In this document: one piece after another, positions 52,391 to 60,828 of the stretch
How the letters are laid out: each line of letters starts with the position of its first letter
How positions within the stretch are numbered: position 1 is the stretch's first letter
NCBI RefSeq assembly: GCF_003732265.1
Contig: NZ_MOBK01000007.1
Span: 248,001 to 312,000, forward strand
Origin: Pseudomonas brassicacearum
Lineage (GTDB): Bacteria > Pseudomonadota > Gammaproteobacteria > Pseudomonadales > Pseudomonadaceae
Reading direction: 5' to 3'
Length of the DNA: 64,000 bases
The notes under the pieces: model-generated
What the model was told of the DNA's origin: nothing
What the model saw: only the letters and a program-made list of their open reading frames with translations
Databases searched by the model: none
Program-made: the position numbers and the translations under genes

Positions 52391-53884
52391 ATGTCCCTCT
52401 CCATCGTCCACAGCCGCGCCCAGATTGGCGTGGATGCGCCCGCCGTTACCGTCGAAGTCCATCTGGCCAACGGCTTGCCATCGCTGACGATGGTCGGTTT
52501 GCCCGAAGCGGCGGTGAAGGAAAGTAAGGATCGGGTCCGCAGCGCGATTATCAACTCAGGCCTGCAATTCCCGGCTCGTCGTATCACCCTGAATCTGGCC
52601 CCGGCGGACTTACCGAAGGACGGCGGCCGATTCGATCTGGCGATTGCCTTGGGGATTCTGTCCGCCAGCGTGCAAGTTCCGACATTGACGCTGGATGACA
52701 TTGAATGCCTGGGAGAGTTGGCGTTGTCCGGCGCAGTACGTGCCGTGAGAGGCGTGTTGCCGGCTGCGCTGGCTGCACGCAAGGCCGGGCGCTCGCTGAT
52801 GGTGCCGCGGGCGAACGCCGAGGAAGCGTGCCTGGCCTCGGGGTTGAAGGTGTTTGCCGTGGATCACCTGCTGGAAGCCGTTGCGCACTTCAATGGACAT
52901 ACGCCGGTCGAGCCCTACGTTTCCAATGGCTTGCTCTACGCCAGCAAACCCTATCCGGACTTGAATGAAGTGCAGGGGCAAATCTCGGCCAAGCGCGCAT
53001 TGCTGATTGCGGCGGCTGGGGCTCATAACCTGCTATTTAGCGGACCGCCGGGGACCGGGAAAACGTTGTTGGCGAGTCGGTTGCCAGGTTTGCTGCCACC
53101 GCTCGCCGAAAACGAGGCGCTGGAAGTCGCAGCCATTCAATCCGTCACCAGTTGCGTGCCCTTGAGCCACTGGCCGCAAAGACCCTTCCGCCAACCCCAT
53201 CACTCCGCCTCGGGCCCGGCGTTGGTGGGCGGTGGTTCGAAGCCGCAACCCGGCGAAATCACCCTCGCCCATCATGGCGTGCTGTTCCTCGACGAACTTC
53301 CGGAATTCGATCGCAAGGTGTTGGAGGTTTTAAGGGAGCCGCTGGAATCCGGCCACATCGTGATTTCCCGCGCCAAGGATCGCGTGAGGTTTCCGGCACG
53401 CTTTCAACTGGTCGCCGCGATGAACCCGTGTCCCTGTGGATATCTTGGCGAACCCAGCGGCAAATGCAGTTGTACACCGGACATGGTCCAGCGTTATCGC
53501 AACAAATTGTCGGGGCCGCTGCTGGATCGGATCGACCTGCACCTGACTGTCGCCCGAGAAGCCACGGCTCTGAATCCTGCGCTCAAACCCGGTGATGACA
53601 CCGCCACTGCTGCGGTACTGGTCGCCGACGCCCGGGAGCGTCAAAACAAACGCCAAGGCTGTGCCAACGCATTCCTTGATTTGCCAGGGCTGCGCCAACA
53701 CTGCAAGTTATCCACAACCGACGAAGCATGGCTGGAAACCGCCTGCGAGCGTTTGACCTTGTCACTCAGGTCAGCCCATCGACTGCTCAAGGTCGCACGA
53801 ACGCTGGCGGACCTTGAACAGGTCAATGCAATTACACGCGAGCATTTGGCGGAAGCCCTGCAATACCGACCTGCCTCAGCGTAA
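52391..53884 (+). CDS. comM: ComM/YifB-family Mg-chelatase-like AAA+ helicase
   Basis: A 497-residue hexameric AAA+ helicase that promotes branch migration during natural transformation. An N-terminal Lon-like domain (MSLSIVHSRAQIGVDAPAVTVEVHLANGLPS) is followed by Walker A SGPPGTGKTLLASRLP (about 218), Walker B GVLFLDELPEF, the four-cysteine zinc site region (AMNPCPCGYLGEPSGKCSCTPD) and the C-terminal Mg-chelatase domain. The ATG at 52391 is preferred to a longer frame from 51917. Confidence 0.95.
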   Translation: MSLSIVHSRAQIGVDAPAVTVEVHLANGLPSLTMVGLPEAAVKESKDRVRSAIINSGLQFPARRITLNLAPADLPKDGGRFDLAIALGILSASVQVPTLTLDDIECLGELALSGAVRAVRGVLPAALAARKAGRSLMVPRANAEEACLASGLKVFAVDHLLEAVAHFNGHTPVEPYVSNGLLYASKPYPDLNEVQGQISAKRALLIAAAGAHNLLFSGPPGTGKTLLASRLPGLLPPLAENEALEVAAIQSVTSCVPLSHWPQRPFRQPHHSASGPALVGGGSKPQPGEITLAHHGVLFLDELPEFDRKVLEVLREPLESGHIVISRAKDRVRFPARFQLVAAMNPCPCGYLGEPSGKCSCTPDMVQRYRNKLSGPLLDRIDLHLTVAREATALNPALKPGDDTATAAVLVADARERQNKRQGCANAFLDLPGLRQHCKLSTTDEAWLETACERLTLSLRSAHRLLKVARTLADLEQVNAITREHLAEALQYRPASA

Positions 53885-53946
53885 CCAATGACTGTCACAG
53901 CAAATCATTCATTCAGATCACTATTCAGAGAGAGCGTCAGTAATAC

Positions 53947-54525
53947 ATGGAGTTACTAAAGAGTCATTGGATCAGATTCGTCTATTGCCTGATGAGCATT
54001 GCCATCGTGTGGACTGCGCTCCTGCAGCAGGAAATCGTTGTCGCCTCTCCGACGTCTCTAAACAACTTTTCCTACGTTGGCACGGTGATAACTATCGTTG
54101 CGCTCATCATTTCAATAGCTGAAGTTCTGCACAGTGTTCGTTACTCACGAAGCATCAGTGCAGAAGCCAAGAAAGTGCTCAAGGAAGCAAAAGCTGTAGA
54201 AGGCGCCTCAGCCGTAAGCGAATGCCTTGCGACGCTCAATGAAGCAGCAGGTTATGTGGACACTGAAAACTATCCATTGGCGCTGAAGTGCTATCAGCAT
54301 TTCAGGATTCTGTTTGCCAAAATACCCGGCACAGGTCAGGCGTTCGAAAGGATTGACAAAATCCTTGGGGAAACAGAGACAGCCATCAGAAAAGGGGTTT
54401 TCGCATCCGCAAGCGCTCCGCTCGAAAAGCCGACCAGATTTCTTATTCACCACAATCTTGAAAACATAAAAGAAAACCTTGAAAAGGTTAACCCAGCCAG
54501 AGGGCGACAATATGTTACCGCCTAG
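53947..54525 (+). CDS. Unknown two-TM protein with helical cytoplasmic domain
   Basis: A 192-residue protein, lower in GC than its neighbours. Two hydrophobic helices (FVYCLMSIAIVWTALLQQEIV, about 11-31; YVGTVITIVALIISIAEVLHSV, about 44-65) precede a soluble helical domain (residues 70-192) with a TPR-like stretch (YVDTENYPLALKCYQHFRILFAK). No family is recognised. It overlaps the following gene by 14 bases, so the two are likely a unit. Confidence 0.7.
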   Translation: MELLKSHWIRFVYCLMSIAIVWTALLQQEIVVASPTSLNNFSYVGTVITIVALIISIAEVLHSVRYSRSISAEAKKVLKEAKAVEGASAVSECLATLNEAAGYVDTENYPLALKCYQHFRILFAKIPGTGQAFERIDKILGETETAIRKGVFASASAPLEKPTRFLIHHNLENIKENLEKVNPARGRQYVTA

Positions 54526-54814
54526 ATTTCTCGATTTCGTCAAAGCACTCACCGCGAGAACAGAACAAGGCGAATTCTCTTGGAGTTATGACGACAACAA
54601 CTCGCTTGTGAAATTAAAAGAACAAGCCTTTTCTCTTTCACTACGCTACAGCTTCAACGCCGATGAAAAATATGCGGAGTACGTCATCTATTACTTCGAC
54701 GATATCGAAGACAAGGAATACCGGTTTTACACCAATCAATCCTGGAATGACTTCGATTTCATCCGGCGGTTGTTTGATGCCGCACAAGCCTCAAAAATGA
54801 AGCTCCCCTTTTGA
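54512..54814 (+). CDS. Unknown acidic 100-residue protein
   Basis: A 100-residue soluble protein from ATG 54512 with AGAGGGCGA upstream. Beta-rich and aromatic (FSWSYDDNNSLVKL; YAEYVIYYFDDIEDKEYRFY), with an acidic centre and a C-terminal helix (FDFIRRLFDAAQASKMKL). No family is recognised. The low GC and the overlap with the two-TM gene suggest a horizontally acquired pair. Confidence 0.68.
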   Translation: MLPPRFLDFVKALTARTEQGEFSWSYDDNNSLVKLKEQAFSLSLRYSFNADEKYAEYVIYYFDDIEDKEYRFYTNQSWNDFDFIRRLFDAAQASKMKLPF

Positions 54815-54872
54815 CCCTTCAAAAAGCAGTGACCACCACATGACGGCATCACTGCTCATCTCGAACCGCCGC

Positions 54873-56087
54873 TTACTCCTTGGTCAAATCCACCAACGGC
54901 GCCTGCCTCACCTCAGTCTCCCGCCCACCCTGAATATCACTCACCGTCTTCAACGCCTTATCCACAGCCCCTTTATCCGCCAGCAAGCTGTACCTGATCT
55001 GAAACTGCTTCTGCTCTTTAACCCCAATCATCGGCACCAACCCCAGTGGCCGCTGATACCGACGGTTGTAGGAAAAACTCGTCCCCGGCTCCAGCCCGGT
55101 CACATACCCCTGCCCTTGCGTATCGGTGTTCTTCCACAACGAAAAAACCGGCAACTGCCGGGTATTAAACCCGACCGACACCCCAAGGCTTCCCGCCTTG
55201 TTATGCAACACGGTCAACGTGTCCCCCTGGGCATCGCCATAAGGCACAACGTTGTAAACGGTCTCGTCATAATCCTTGGTCGGCGCGCGATAAGTCTGCC
55301 AATCCGGCAAATCGCCTTTGGCCTTGTCATTGAACGGCGAAACCTGTTTCACCGGCGCAGCAAAATGGGCGCCCTGCTCCAGGAATGGGGTGCTGAAATT
55401 ACTGTGGTACAGCGCCTGGTATTCCTTCGGATAATCTCCGTTGTTGGTCAGGGTGTCGTTGAGGGCAAACGTGACGCTACCGGGCTCGGTAACCAGTTCG
55501 GTCATCACCGAGAAGTCGACTTTCTTGAACGCCTGCTCTTTCAGTTCGCCACGCAGGCTGATGGCGTAAGGCGGTTTTTCATCGATGTGCAGGGTGACTT
55601 TGCTGGCCGGGATGTTGGCGGCGCGGCCATGGAGGGTCAGCAGTTCGCCGTTGTCCATGCCGGGATGGCCGACCCATTCGTAACCGCAGCGGGCGACCAG
55701 TTCGTTGAAGCCTTCGAGCCAGCCGAGGCCGCCGCGACCATTGAGTTCGATGAAGGACGGGTTGACCACATCCTTGACCGGCGAATCCCAACCCATGCGC
55801 ACAGTACCGACCGACGCCTGCAACACGTTCATCCCGCGAGTCGGTACCACCGAAAGTTTCATCGTGCCGTTATCGATGTCGACGATGCTGACGCCTTCCT
55901 GCCGACCGCCGTGCAAGGTGCGAAGGGTCACGGAAAAAGGTCGGTCGGTTTTCACCCCGAGTTGTTGGCTGGTGATTTGCCAATTCTGGGGAGCCTTGTC
56001 GCTGTCGAGCAGCACGTAATCCCAAGCCAGGGCGTGAGAGGCCGCGGTGAGCGCGCCGAGGGCGACAGCGAAGTTGAGCGAGGTCAT
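54873..56087 (-). CDS. Secreted DUF4432/aldose-1-epimerase-like protein
   Basis: A 404-residue protein with a signal peptide (cleavage after AWA-like SHALAWD, about residue 22). The galactose-mutarotase-like fold is suggested by MKLSVVPTRGMNVLQASVGTVRMGWDSPVKD, GWLEGFNELVARCGYEWVGHPG and YHSNFSTPFLEQGAHFAAPV. ATG 56087 is the start of the signal peptide; the frame upstream is rejected. A periplasmic sugar-binding or epimerase role is likely; no sugar operon surrounds it. Confidence 0.82.
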   Translation of the reverse strand: MTSLNFAVALGALTAASHALAWDYVLLDSDKAPQNWQITSQQLGVKTDRPFSVTLRTLHGGRQEGVSIVDIDNGTMKLSVVPTRGMNVLQASVGTVRMGWDSPVKDVVNPSFIELNGRGGLGWLEGFNELVARCGYEWVGHPGMDNGELLTLHGRAANIPASKVTLHIDEKPPYAISLRGELKEQAFKKVDFSVMTELVTEPGSVTFALNDTLTNNGDYPKEYQALYHSNFSTPFLEQGAHFAAPVKQVSPFNDKAKGDLPDWQTYRAPTKDYDETVYNVVPYGDAQGDTLTVLHNKAGSLGVSVGFNTRQLPVFSLWKNTDTQGQGYVTGLEPGTSFSYNRRYQRPLGLVPMIGVKEQKQFQIRYSLLADKGAVDKALKTVSDIQGGRETEVRQAPLVDLTKE

Positions 56088-56354
56088 GGGGAAAGCCTTT
56101 CTTGGAGTTGTGCATTTTTTATAGCGCTGATGAAACGTTTCAGCAAGCTTAAAAAAGCACACGTCCGAACCTTCCCGAGTCAATTCAAATTGACCTCATG
56201 CAACCTCCGCACACTTACGCTAGTCTCATACGGTTTTGGACCTCCGCTAATTGACGGCGACATCACTATGCCATTAAGGTCGCCAGCCAATTGCAGGAGC
56301 AAGCGCAGACGTTTTTGTCTGTCAATTTTGCGCAACGGAACATATGGAGTTTGA

Positions 56355-57746
56355 ATGCGCGGGGCACTATTACGCAGCGGTAAGAGCGGGTCATTTATTG
56401 CCCTGGGCGAAACAGGTCAACCGGTCTACCGGGCTGCCTTGCAATTGCGCGAAGCCATTCGCCGCAAAAATCCTGAGTTGGTCGATCATCTGGCCATCCC
56501 TCAAAGCGATGAGCTCGGCAACCAGATCGACTGGTACAGCGGCCTCGACGGCGATGTAATTCCGTGGAGCAGTGCGACCGAAGAAGAACGCGCCCCTGCC
56601 CGCCTCCAACTTGAAGCGCTGAAAACTGCGCTCGAGGAATTGAGCCAACGTTTCCTGGTGACTGATTCCGGCGAACCGCAGCAAGGCGACAAAGCCGTGT
56701 TCGGCAAGCTGCTCAAGCGCGTCATTCATTTCCCCGACGAGAATTTCGTCTACCTGGTGCAAGGCAAACCGGTGCTGACCTTTTGGGGTTTCGAGCATGC
56801 CGGTAACGGCACTCCCGACCCCCTGCACTGCCTCTATCAGGTCCCGCCAGCATTCACGCTTCCACCTGAAGTCGAACCCGCGCCTGTCGTTGCGCCCGTC
56901 GTGCCGGTGGTTGCTCGTCCATGGTGGCGTCGCTGGTGGTGGCTGTTGCTGCTGCCGCTCCTGCTGCTGCTTTTGTGGCTGCTGCTCGGCCTGCGCGGTT
57001 GCGTGCCGATTCCGTCGGTGGCGGTAGACCTGCTGCCCGAGGGCATCGTGCCGGTGGAAAAACAACTGGAAGAGCCGACACTGCCTGGCAATGTCACGAC
57101 GTTGAATGGCGTTCCGGTGAATGGCACGGTTGTGGGCTCCACCACGGGAACTGGCACCGCCGTGACCGGAACCCATGGCGTGGAAGCGCCCGCGGTCGAA
57201 GGTAGCGAGGCTGACTCAGCGCCCGCCGGCGTGACCCAAGACCCCGGCAAAGACCCGGCCAAAGACCCGGCAGCAGATCCGGCAGCCGAATCACCAACCA
57301 CACCACCCGAAAATAAAACCGCGCCACCGGATATCACATCGCCCGAGGCAGAAAAACCCGCCACAAAACCCGGCCCTCCCCTGAGCATTCCGCCAGACGC
57401 CGCCGACGGTGCCGCCAAGTTCCTCGACGGTCAGTACCGCGCCGGGGCGGGTATTCAGGATCGCCGGACCGGCAAACCGCTGCGCCTGGAGTACCAGCTC
57501 AAGGACGGCAAGGGCGAAGTCACCGTACATCAGGCCGACGGCACCAAGTGCAGCGGGCCAGTGAGCGCTACCATGAAGGGAGGCAGCCTGGCCATCGACA
57601 GTCAGGGTCAGGCCGTGTGCGCCGACGGCAGCACTTACGACATGCCCAAGGTCAACTGCCGCAAAGGGGCGACCACGGTCGCGGACTGCACCGGCGGTTA
57701 CGGCAAAGAACAATTCCCCATGTCCATGCGGCACGCGGCCGAATAA
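56355..57746 (+). CDS. SrfA-like bitopic membrane protein
   Basis: A 463-residue protein with GGAG before ATG 56355. The N-terminal cytoplasmic domain (1-185: LRSGKSGSFIALGETGQPVYRAALQLRE; IPQSDELGNQIDWYSGLDG) resembles Salmonella SrfA as I remember it. A Trp/Arg-flanked leucine-only helix (about 190-214) spans the membrane. A Pro/Thr/Ala-rich linker (about 280-350) leads to a small domain (355-463) with cysteines at 399, 422, 435 and 445, probably disulfides in the periplasm. It is the first gene of the srfABC-like operon, 16 bases before srfB. Confidence 0.8.
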   Translation: MRGALLRSGKSGSFIALGETGQPVYRAALQLREAIRRKNPELVDHLAIPQSDELGNQIDWYSGLDGDVIPWSSATEEERAPARLQLEALKTALEELSQRFLVTDSGEPQQGDKAVFGKLLKRVIHFPDENFVYLVQGKPVLTFWGFEHAGNGTPDPLHCLYQVPPAFTLPPEVEPAPVVAPVVPVVARPWWRRWWWLLLLPLLLLLLWLLLGLRGCVPIPSVAVDLLPEGIVPVEKQLEEPTLPGNVTTLNGVPVNGTVVGSTTGTGTAVTGTHGVEAPAVEGSEADSAPAGVTQDPGKDPAKDPAADPAAESPTTPPENKTAPPDITSPEAEKPATKPGPPLSIPPDAADGAAKFLDGQYRAGAGIQDRRTGKPLRLEYQLKDGKGEVTVHQADGTKCSGPVSATMKGGSLAIDSQGQAVCADGSTYDMPKVNCRKGATTVADCTGGYGKEQFPMSMRHAAE

Positions 57747-57762
57747 AACGGAATAACCCGAC

Positions 57763-60700
57763 ATGTTGCCTGAAGTCACCCAATTCGAAGACACCGTCAC
57801 GCTGGTCAGCGACACCGGCATCCAGTTCATGGATTTCGCCCTGCGCCTGGATCCCCGCAAGGAACCCGCAGGCGAATTCGCGCCGATGATCAGCGGACTG
57901 ATCTGCCGCCTGGCGTACAACGAAGAGAAAGACTTCTTTTTCTACGAGCCCGAACCGGAAAAAATCGAGAAGGCCAAGCCTGCATTCAGCGTCGACATGA
58001 AAAGCAGCCTCGAATTGCTCGACGGTGTCTGGCTGCCAACTCCGTTTTTCCGTTTCATGCCGCCCCATCGCTTCGATGAAGGCCCGACCAACTGGTCGCG
58101 CATGCGCCTGGTGAAACTGGCGACACCCGACATTGACGGCAACACCCACCGCCTGACGATGGCGTTCGACAGCCGTGTGATGCCCAAGCGTGACGGCACC
58201 GCTTACCTGGCGCCAAACGAAGAAGACATCAGCTCCGGCGTGTCCTTCAAACTGGCGACCAAGGCCAGCGAAACCCGTTGGTTCCTGGCGCAGCCGTGGG
58301 TCAACGAGTGGCTGCTGGAAGTCTTCAACGAAGGCAACGCCCACCGTTCGCGCGCAGAGCTGGACACCGATATCCGCGCCAACTATCACCTGGCGCACTA
58401 CCTCAATTTGCTCAGTCTGCTGAGCACGCCGTCCGCTGCCCAGCAATCGACGGTCCGTGCAAAAGTTGAAATCCCCGAACTGAAAGTGGTCGCCAACGAC
58501 AGCAATGGCCTGGTCAAACCGATTCCGGTGGACCTGGTGCTGGACGTCGGCAACTCGCGCACCTGCGGCATCCTGATCGAAAACCACGGTCAGGCCGGCT
58601 CCGGGCTGAAGCAGAACTACGTGCTGGAACTACGTGACCTGATCACCCCCGAACACACCTACAACCTGCCCTTCGAAAGCCGGGTGGAATTCGCCCAGGC
58701 GTATTTCGGCAAGGATCACTGCTCGGTCAAGAGCGGCCGGCACGATGCGTTCCAGTGGGCGACGATTGCCCGCGTCGGCAATGAGGCCAGCCGCCTGGCC
58801 AGCCGTCGTCGCGGCACCGAAGGCTCCACCGGCCTGTCCAGCCCGAAACGCTACTTGTGGGACGAAAACGCCTACGGCCACGGCTGGCGGTTCAACTGCT
58901 CGTACATCAAGACCGACAGTGAGCCGTACGCTACTGCCGCACCGTTCTCGCACCTGATCAACGAAACCGGCGAAGCGCTTTACAGCCTCGAAGAAGACGA
59001 TCGCCTGCCGGTGTTCATGCCGCGTTATTCGCGCAGCTCGCTGATGACCTTCATGCTCGCCGAAGTGCTGGCCCAGGCGCTGTCGCAAATCAACAGCCCG
59101 GCCCAACGCTCGCGCCAGGGTCATACCCGCGTGCCGCGCCAGCTCAACAGCATCACCCTGACCGTGCCGCCGGGCATGCCCCAGGCCGAGCGCAGCATTC
59201 TCAATGAACGCATGCTGCAAGCCATCGGCCTGGTGTGGAAAAGCCTCGGCTGGCATGCCGGCGAGGAAGACCCGCATCTGGATCAGGCCGTCAGCCCGCG
59301 CACGCCGATCCCGAGCATTCGCGTGGAATGGGACGAAGCCTCCTGCGGCCAGTTGGTGTACCTGTACACCGAGGTCAACGAAAACTTCGCCGGTCACCCG
59401 GAAGAGTTTTTCGACACCATTGCCCGGCCGGACAAGACCGACCGAGAACGCATCACCCTGGCGACCATCGACATCGGCGGCGGCACCACCGACCTCGTCA
59501 TCACCGACTACCGCCTCGACCGCGCCGGCAACACCGGCAGCGGCAGCAACGTGCACATCGTGCCCGAGCAGCGTTTCCGCGATGGTTTCAAAGTGGCCGG
59601 TGACGACATCCTGCTGGACGTGATTCAGGACTTCATCCTGCCGAGCTTCGAAAAAGCCTTGCAGAACGCCGGCGTGAAAGCCCCGGATTCACTGATGTCG
59701 CGTCTGTGTGGCGATGAATCGGTCAGTGCTCAGGACATGATCCTGCGCCAGCAATTGAACCTGCAGGTGTTCGTCCCGCTGGGCCTGGCCCTGCTCAAGG
59801 CGTACGAGCACTACGACCCGCAGGTCCCGCAAGAAGTCACCCCGCAAAGCTACCGCCAATTGCTCGGTGACAACGCGATCAGCCAGACCGTGCTCGACTA
59901 CGTCAACGCCGCCGTGCGCCGCGATGTCGGTGCTCAGAGCGGTTTCGACCTGTATGCCGCGCCGGTCAGCTTCGACCTGCAAAAGCTCCACGCTGCGTTC
60001 CTCAACGACCAGATCAATATCACCAAGATTCTCGGGGCGCTGTGTGAAGTGGTCGCGCATTACCCGTGCGACGTCCTGCTGCTGACCGGCCGCCCTTCGC
60101 GCCTGCCCGGCATCCAGGCGTTCATCCGCAAGGTGCTGCCGCTGCCACCGGGGCGCATTCTGGCGCTGCAAAACTACCGCACTGGCGGCTGGTATCCGTT
60201 CCACAAGAACGGCCGGATCGACGACCCGAAAAGCACCGCGTCGGTCGGCGCGATGCTCTGCCTGCTGTGCGCCAACCATAGCGTGCCGAACTTCTACTTC
60301 CGTGCATCGGCGCTCAAGCCGTATTCGACGGTCAAGCATATCGGCGTGATCGACCTGAACAACGTGATCAAGGATGCCGACGTGCTGTACCGCGACATCC
60401 AGTCCGAAGACTACAAAATCAAGCTGCCGGAAATCGGCACGGGCGAGGCCGCCGACACCCCACAACTGGAAATGCGCGGCGATCTGCGCCTCGGTTTCCG
60501 CCAACTGGCCACTGACCGCTGGGCCGCCTCGCCGCTGTACACCCTGCGGTTCACCAAGGCCGGTCGGGAGAAGTTTTCCCGGGCGATCGGTGAAAACGGC
60601 AGTGCGCCGTTGCTCAAGGTACGGTTCGAGGTCAAACCGGCGGACAAGTACACCCGCAAGCAGGATCTGGTCAGCGACCGCCTCTCGGTTCGCAACATCG

Positions 60701-60828
60701 AATCCAACTGTAACAACGTCAACTTCAACCCGCGCAGCGACCTCGAGCTGGAACTCAACACCATGCTCGACGCCGGCCTGAGCGAGACCAAGTACTGGCT
60801 CGACAGTGGAAGTGTGAAACGCAAATGA
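57763..60828 (+). CDS. SrfB-like actin/Hsp70-fold ATPase
   Basis: A 1021-residue cytoplasmic protein annotated in other genomes as virulence factor SrfB. The actin/Hsp70 nucleotide-binding motifs are seen: phosphate-1 VLDVGNSRTCGI (about 260), phosphate-2 TIDIGGGTTDLVITDY (about 568) and adenosine LLLTGRPSRLPGIQAF (about 771). A beta-rich N-terminal 250 residues and a C-terminal beta domain flank it. Its TGA overlaps the next gene's ATG. It might polymerise or act as a chaperone; the function is not known. Confidence 0.85.
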   Translation: MLPEVTQFEDTVTLVSDTGIQFMDFALRLDPRKEPAGEFAPMISGLICRLAYNEEKDFFFYEPEPEKIEKAKPAFSVDMKSSLELLDGVWLPTPFFRFMPPHRFDEGPTNWSRMRLVKLATPDIDGNTHRLTMAFDSRVMPKRDGTAYLAPNEEDISSGVSFKLATKASETRWFLAQPWVNEWLLEVFNEGNAHRSRAELDTDIRANYHLAHYLNLLSLLSTPSAAQQSTVRAKVEIPELKVVANDSNGLVKPIPVDLVLDVGNSRTCGILIENHGQAGSGLKQNYVLELRDLITPEHTYNLPFESRVEFAQAYFGKDHCSVKSGRHDAFQWATIARVGNEASRLASRRRGTEGSTGLSSPKRYLWDENAYGHGWRFNCSYIKTDSEPYATAAPFSHLINETGEALYSLEEDDRLPVFMPRYSRSSLMTFMLAEVLAQALSQINSPAQRSRQGHTRVPRQLNSITLTVPPGMPQAERSILNERMLQAIGLVWKSLGWHAGEEDPHLDQAVSPRTPIPSIRVEWDEASCGQLVYLYTEVNENFAGHPEEFFDTIARPDKTDRERITLATIDIGGGTTDLVITDYRLDRAGNTGSGSNVHIVPEQRFRDGFKVAGDDILLDVIQDFILPSFEKALQNAGVKAPDSLMSRLCGDESVSAQDMILRQQLNLQVFVPLGLALLKAYEHYDPQVPQEVTPQSYRQLLGDNAISQTVLDYVNAAVRRDVGAQSGFDLYAAPVSFDLQKLHAAFLNDQINITKILGALCEVVAHYPCDVLLLTGRPSRLPGIQAFIRKVLPLPPGRILALQNYRTGGWYPFHKNGRIDDPKSTASVGAMLCLLCANHSVPNFYFRASALKPYSTVKHIGVIDLNNVIKDADVLYRDIQSEDYKIKLPEIGTGEAADTPQLEMRGDLRLGFRQLATDRWAASPLYTLRFTKAGREKFSRAIGENGSAPLLKVRFEVKPADKYTRKQDLVSDRLSVRNIESNCNNVNFNPRSDLELELNTMLDAGLSETKYWLDSGSVKRK

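Noticed and set aside
54840..56354. 504-codon plus-strand frame opposite the epimerase-like gene
   Set aside because: No family features; the minus-strand gene has a signal peptide and conserved motifs.
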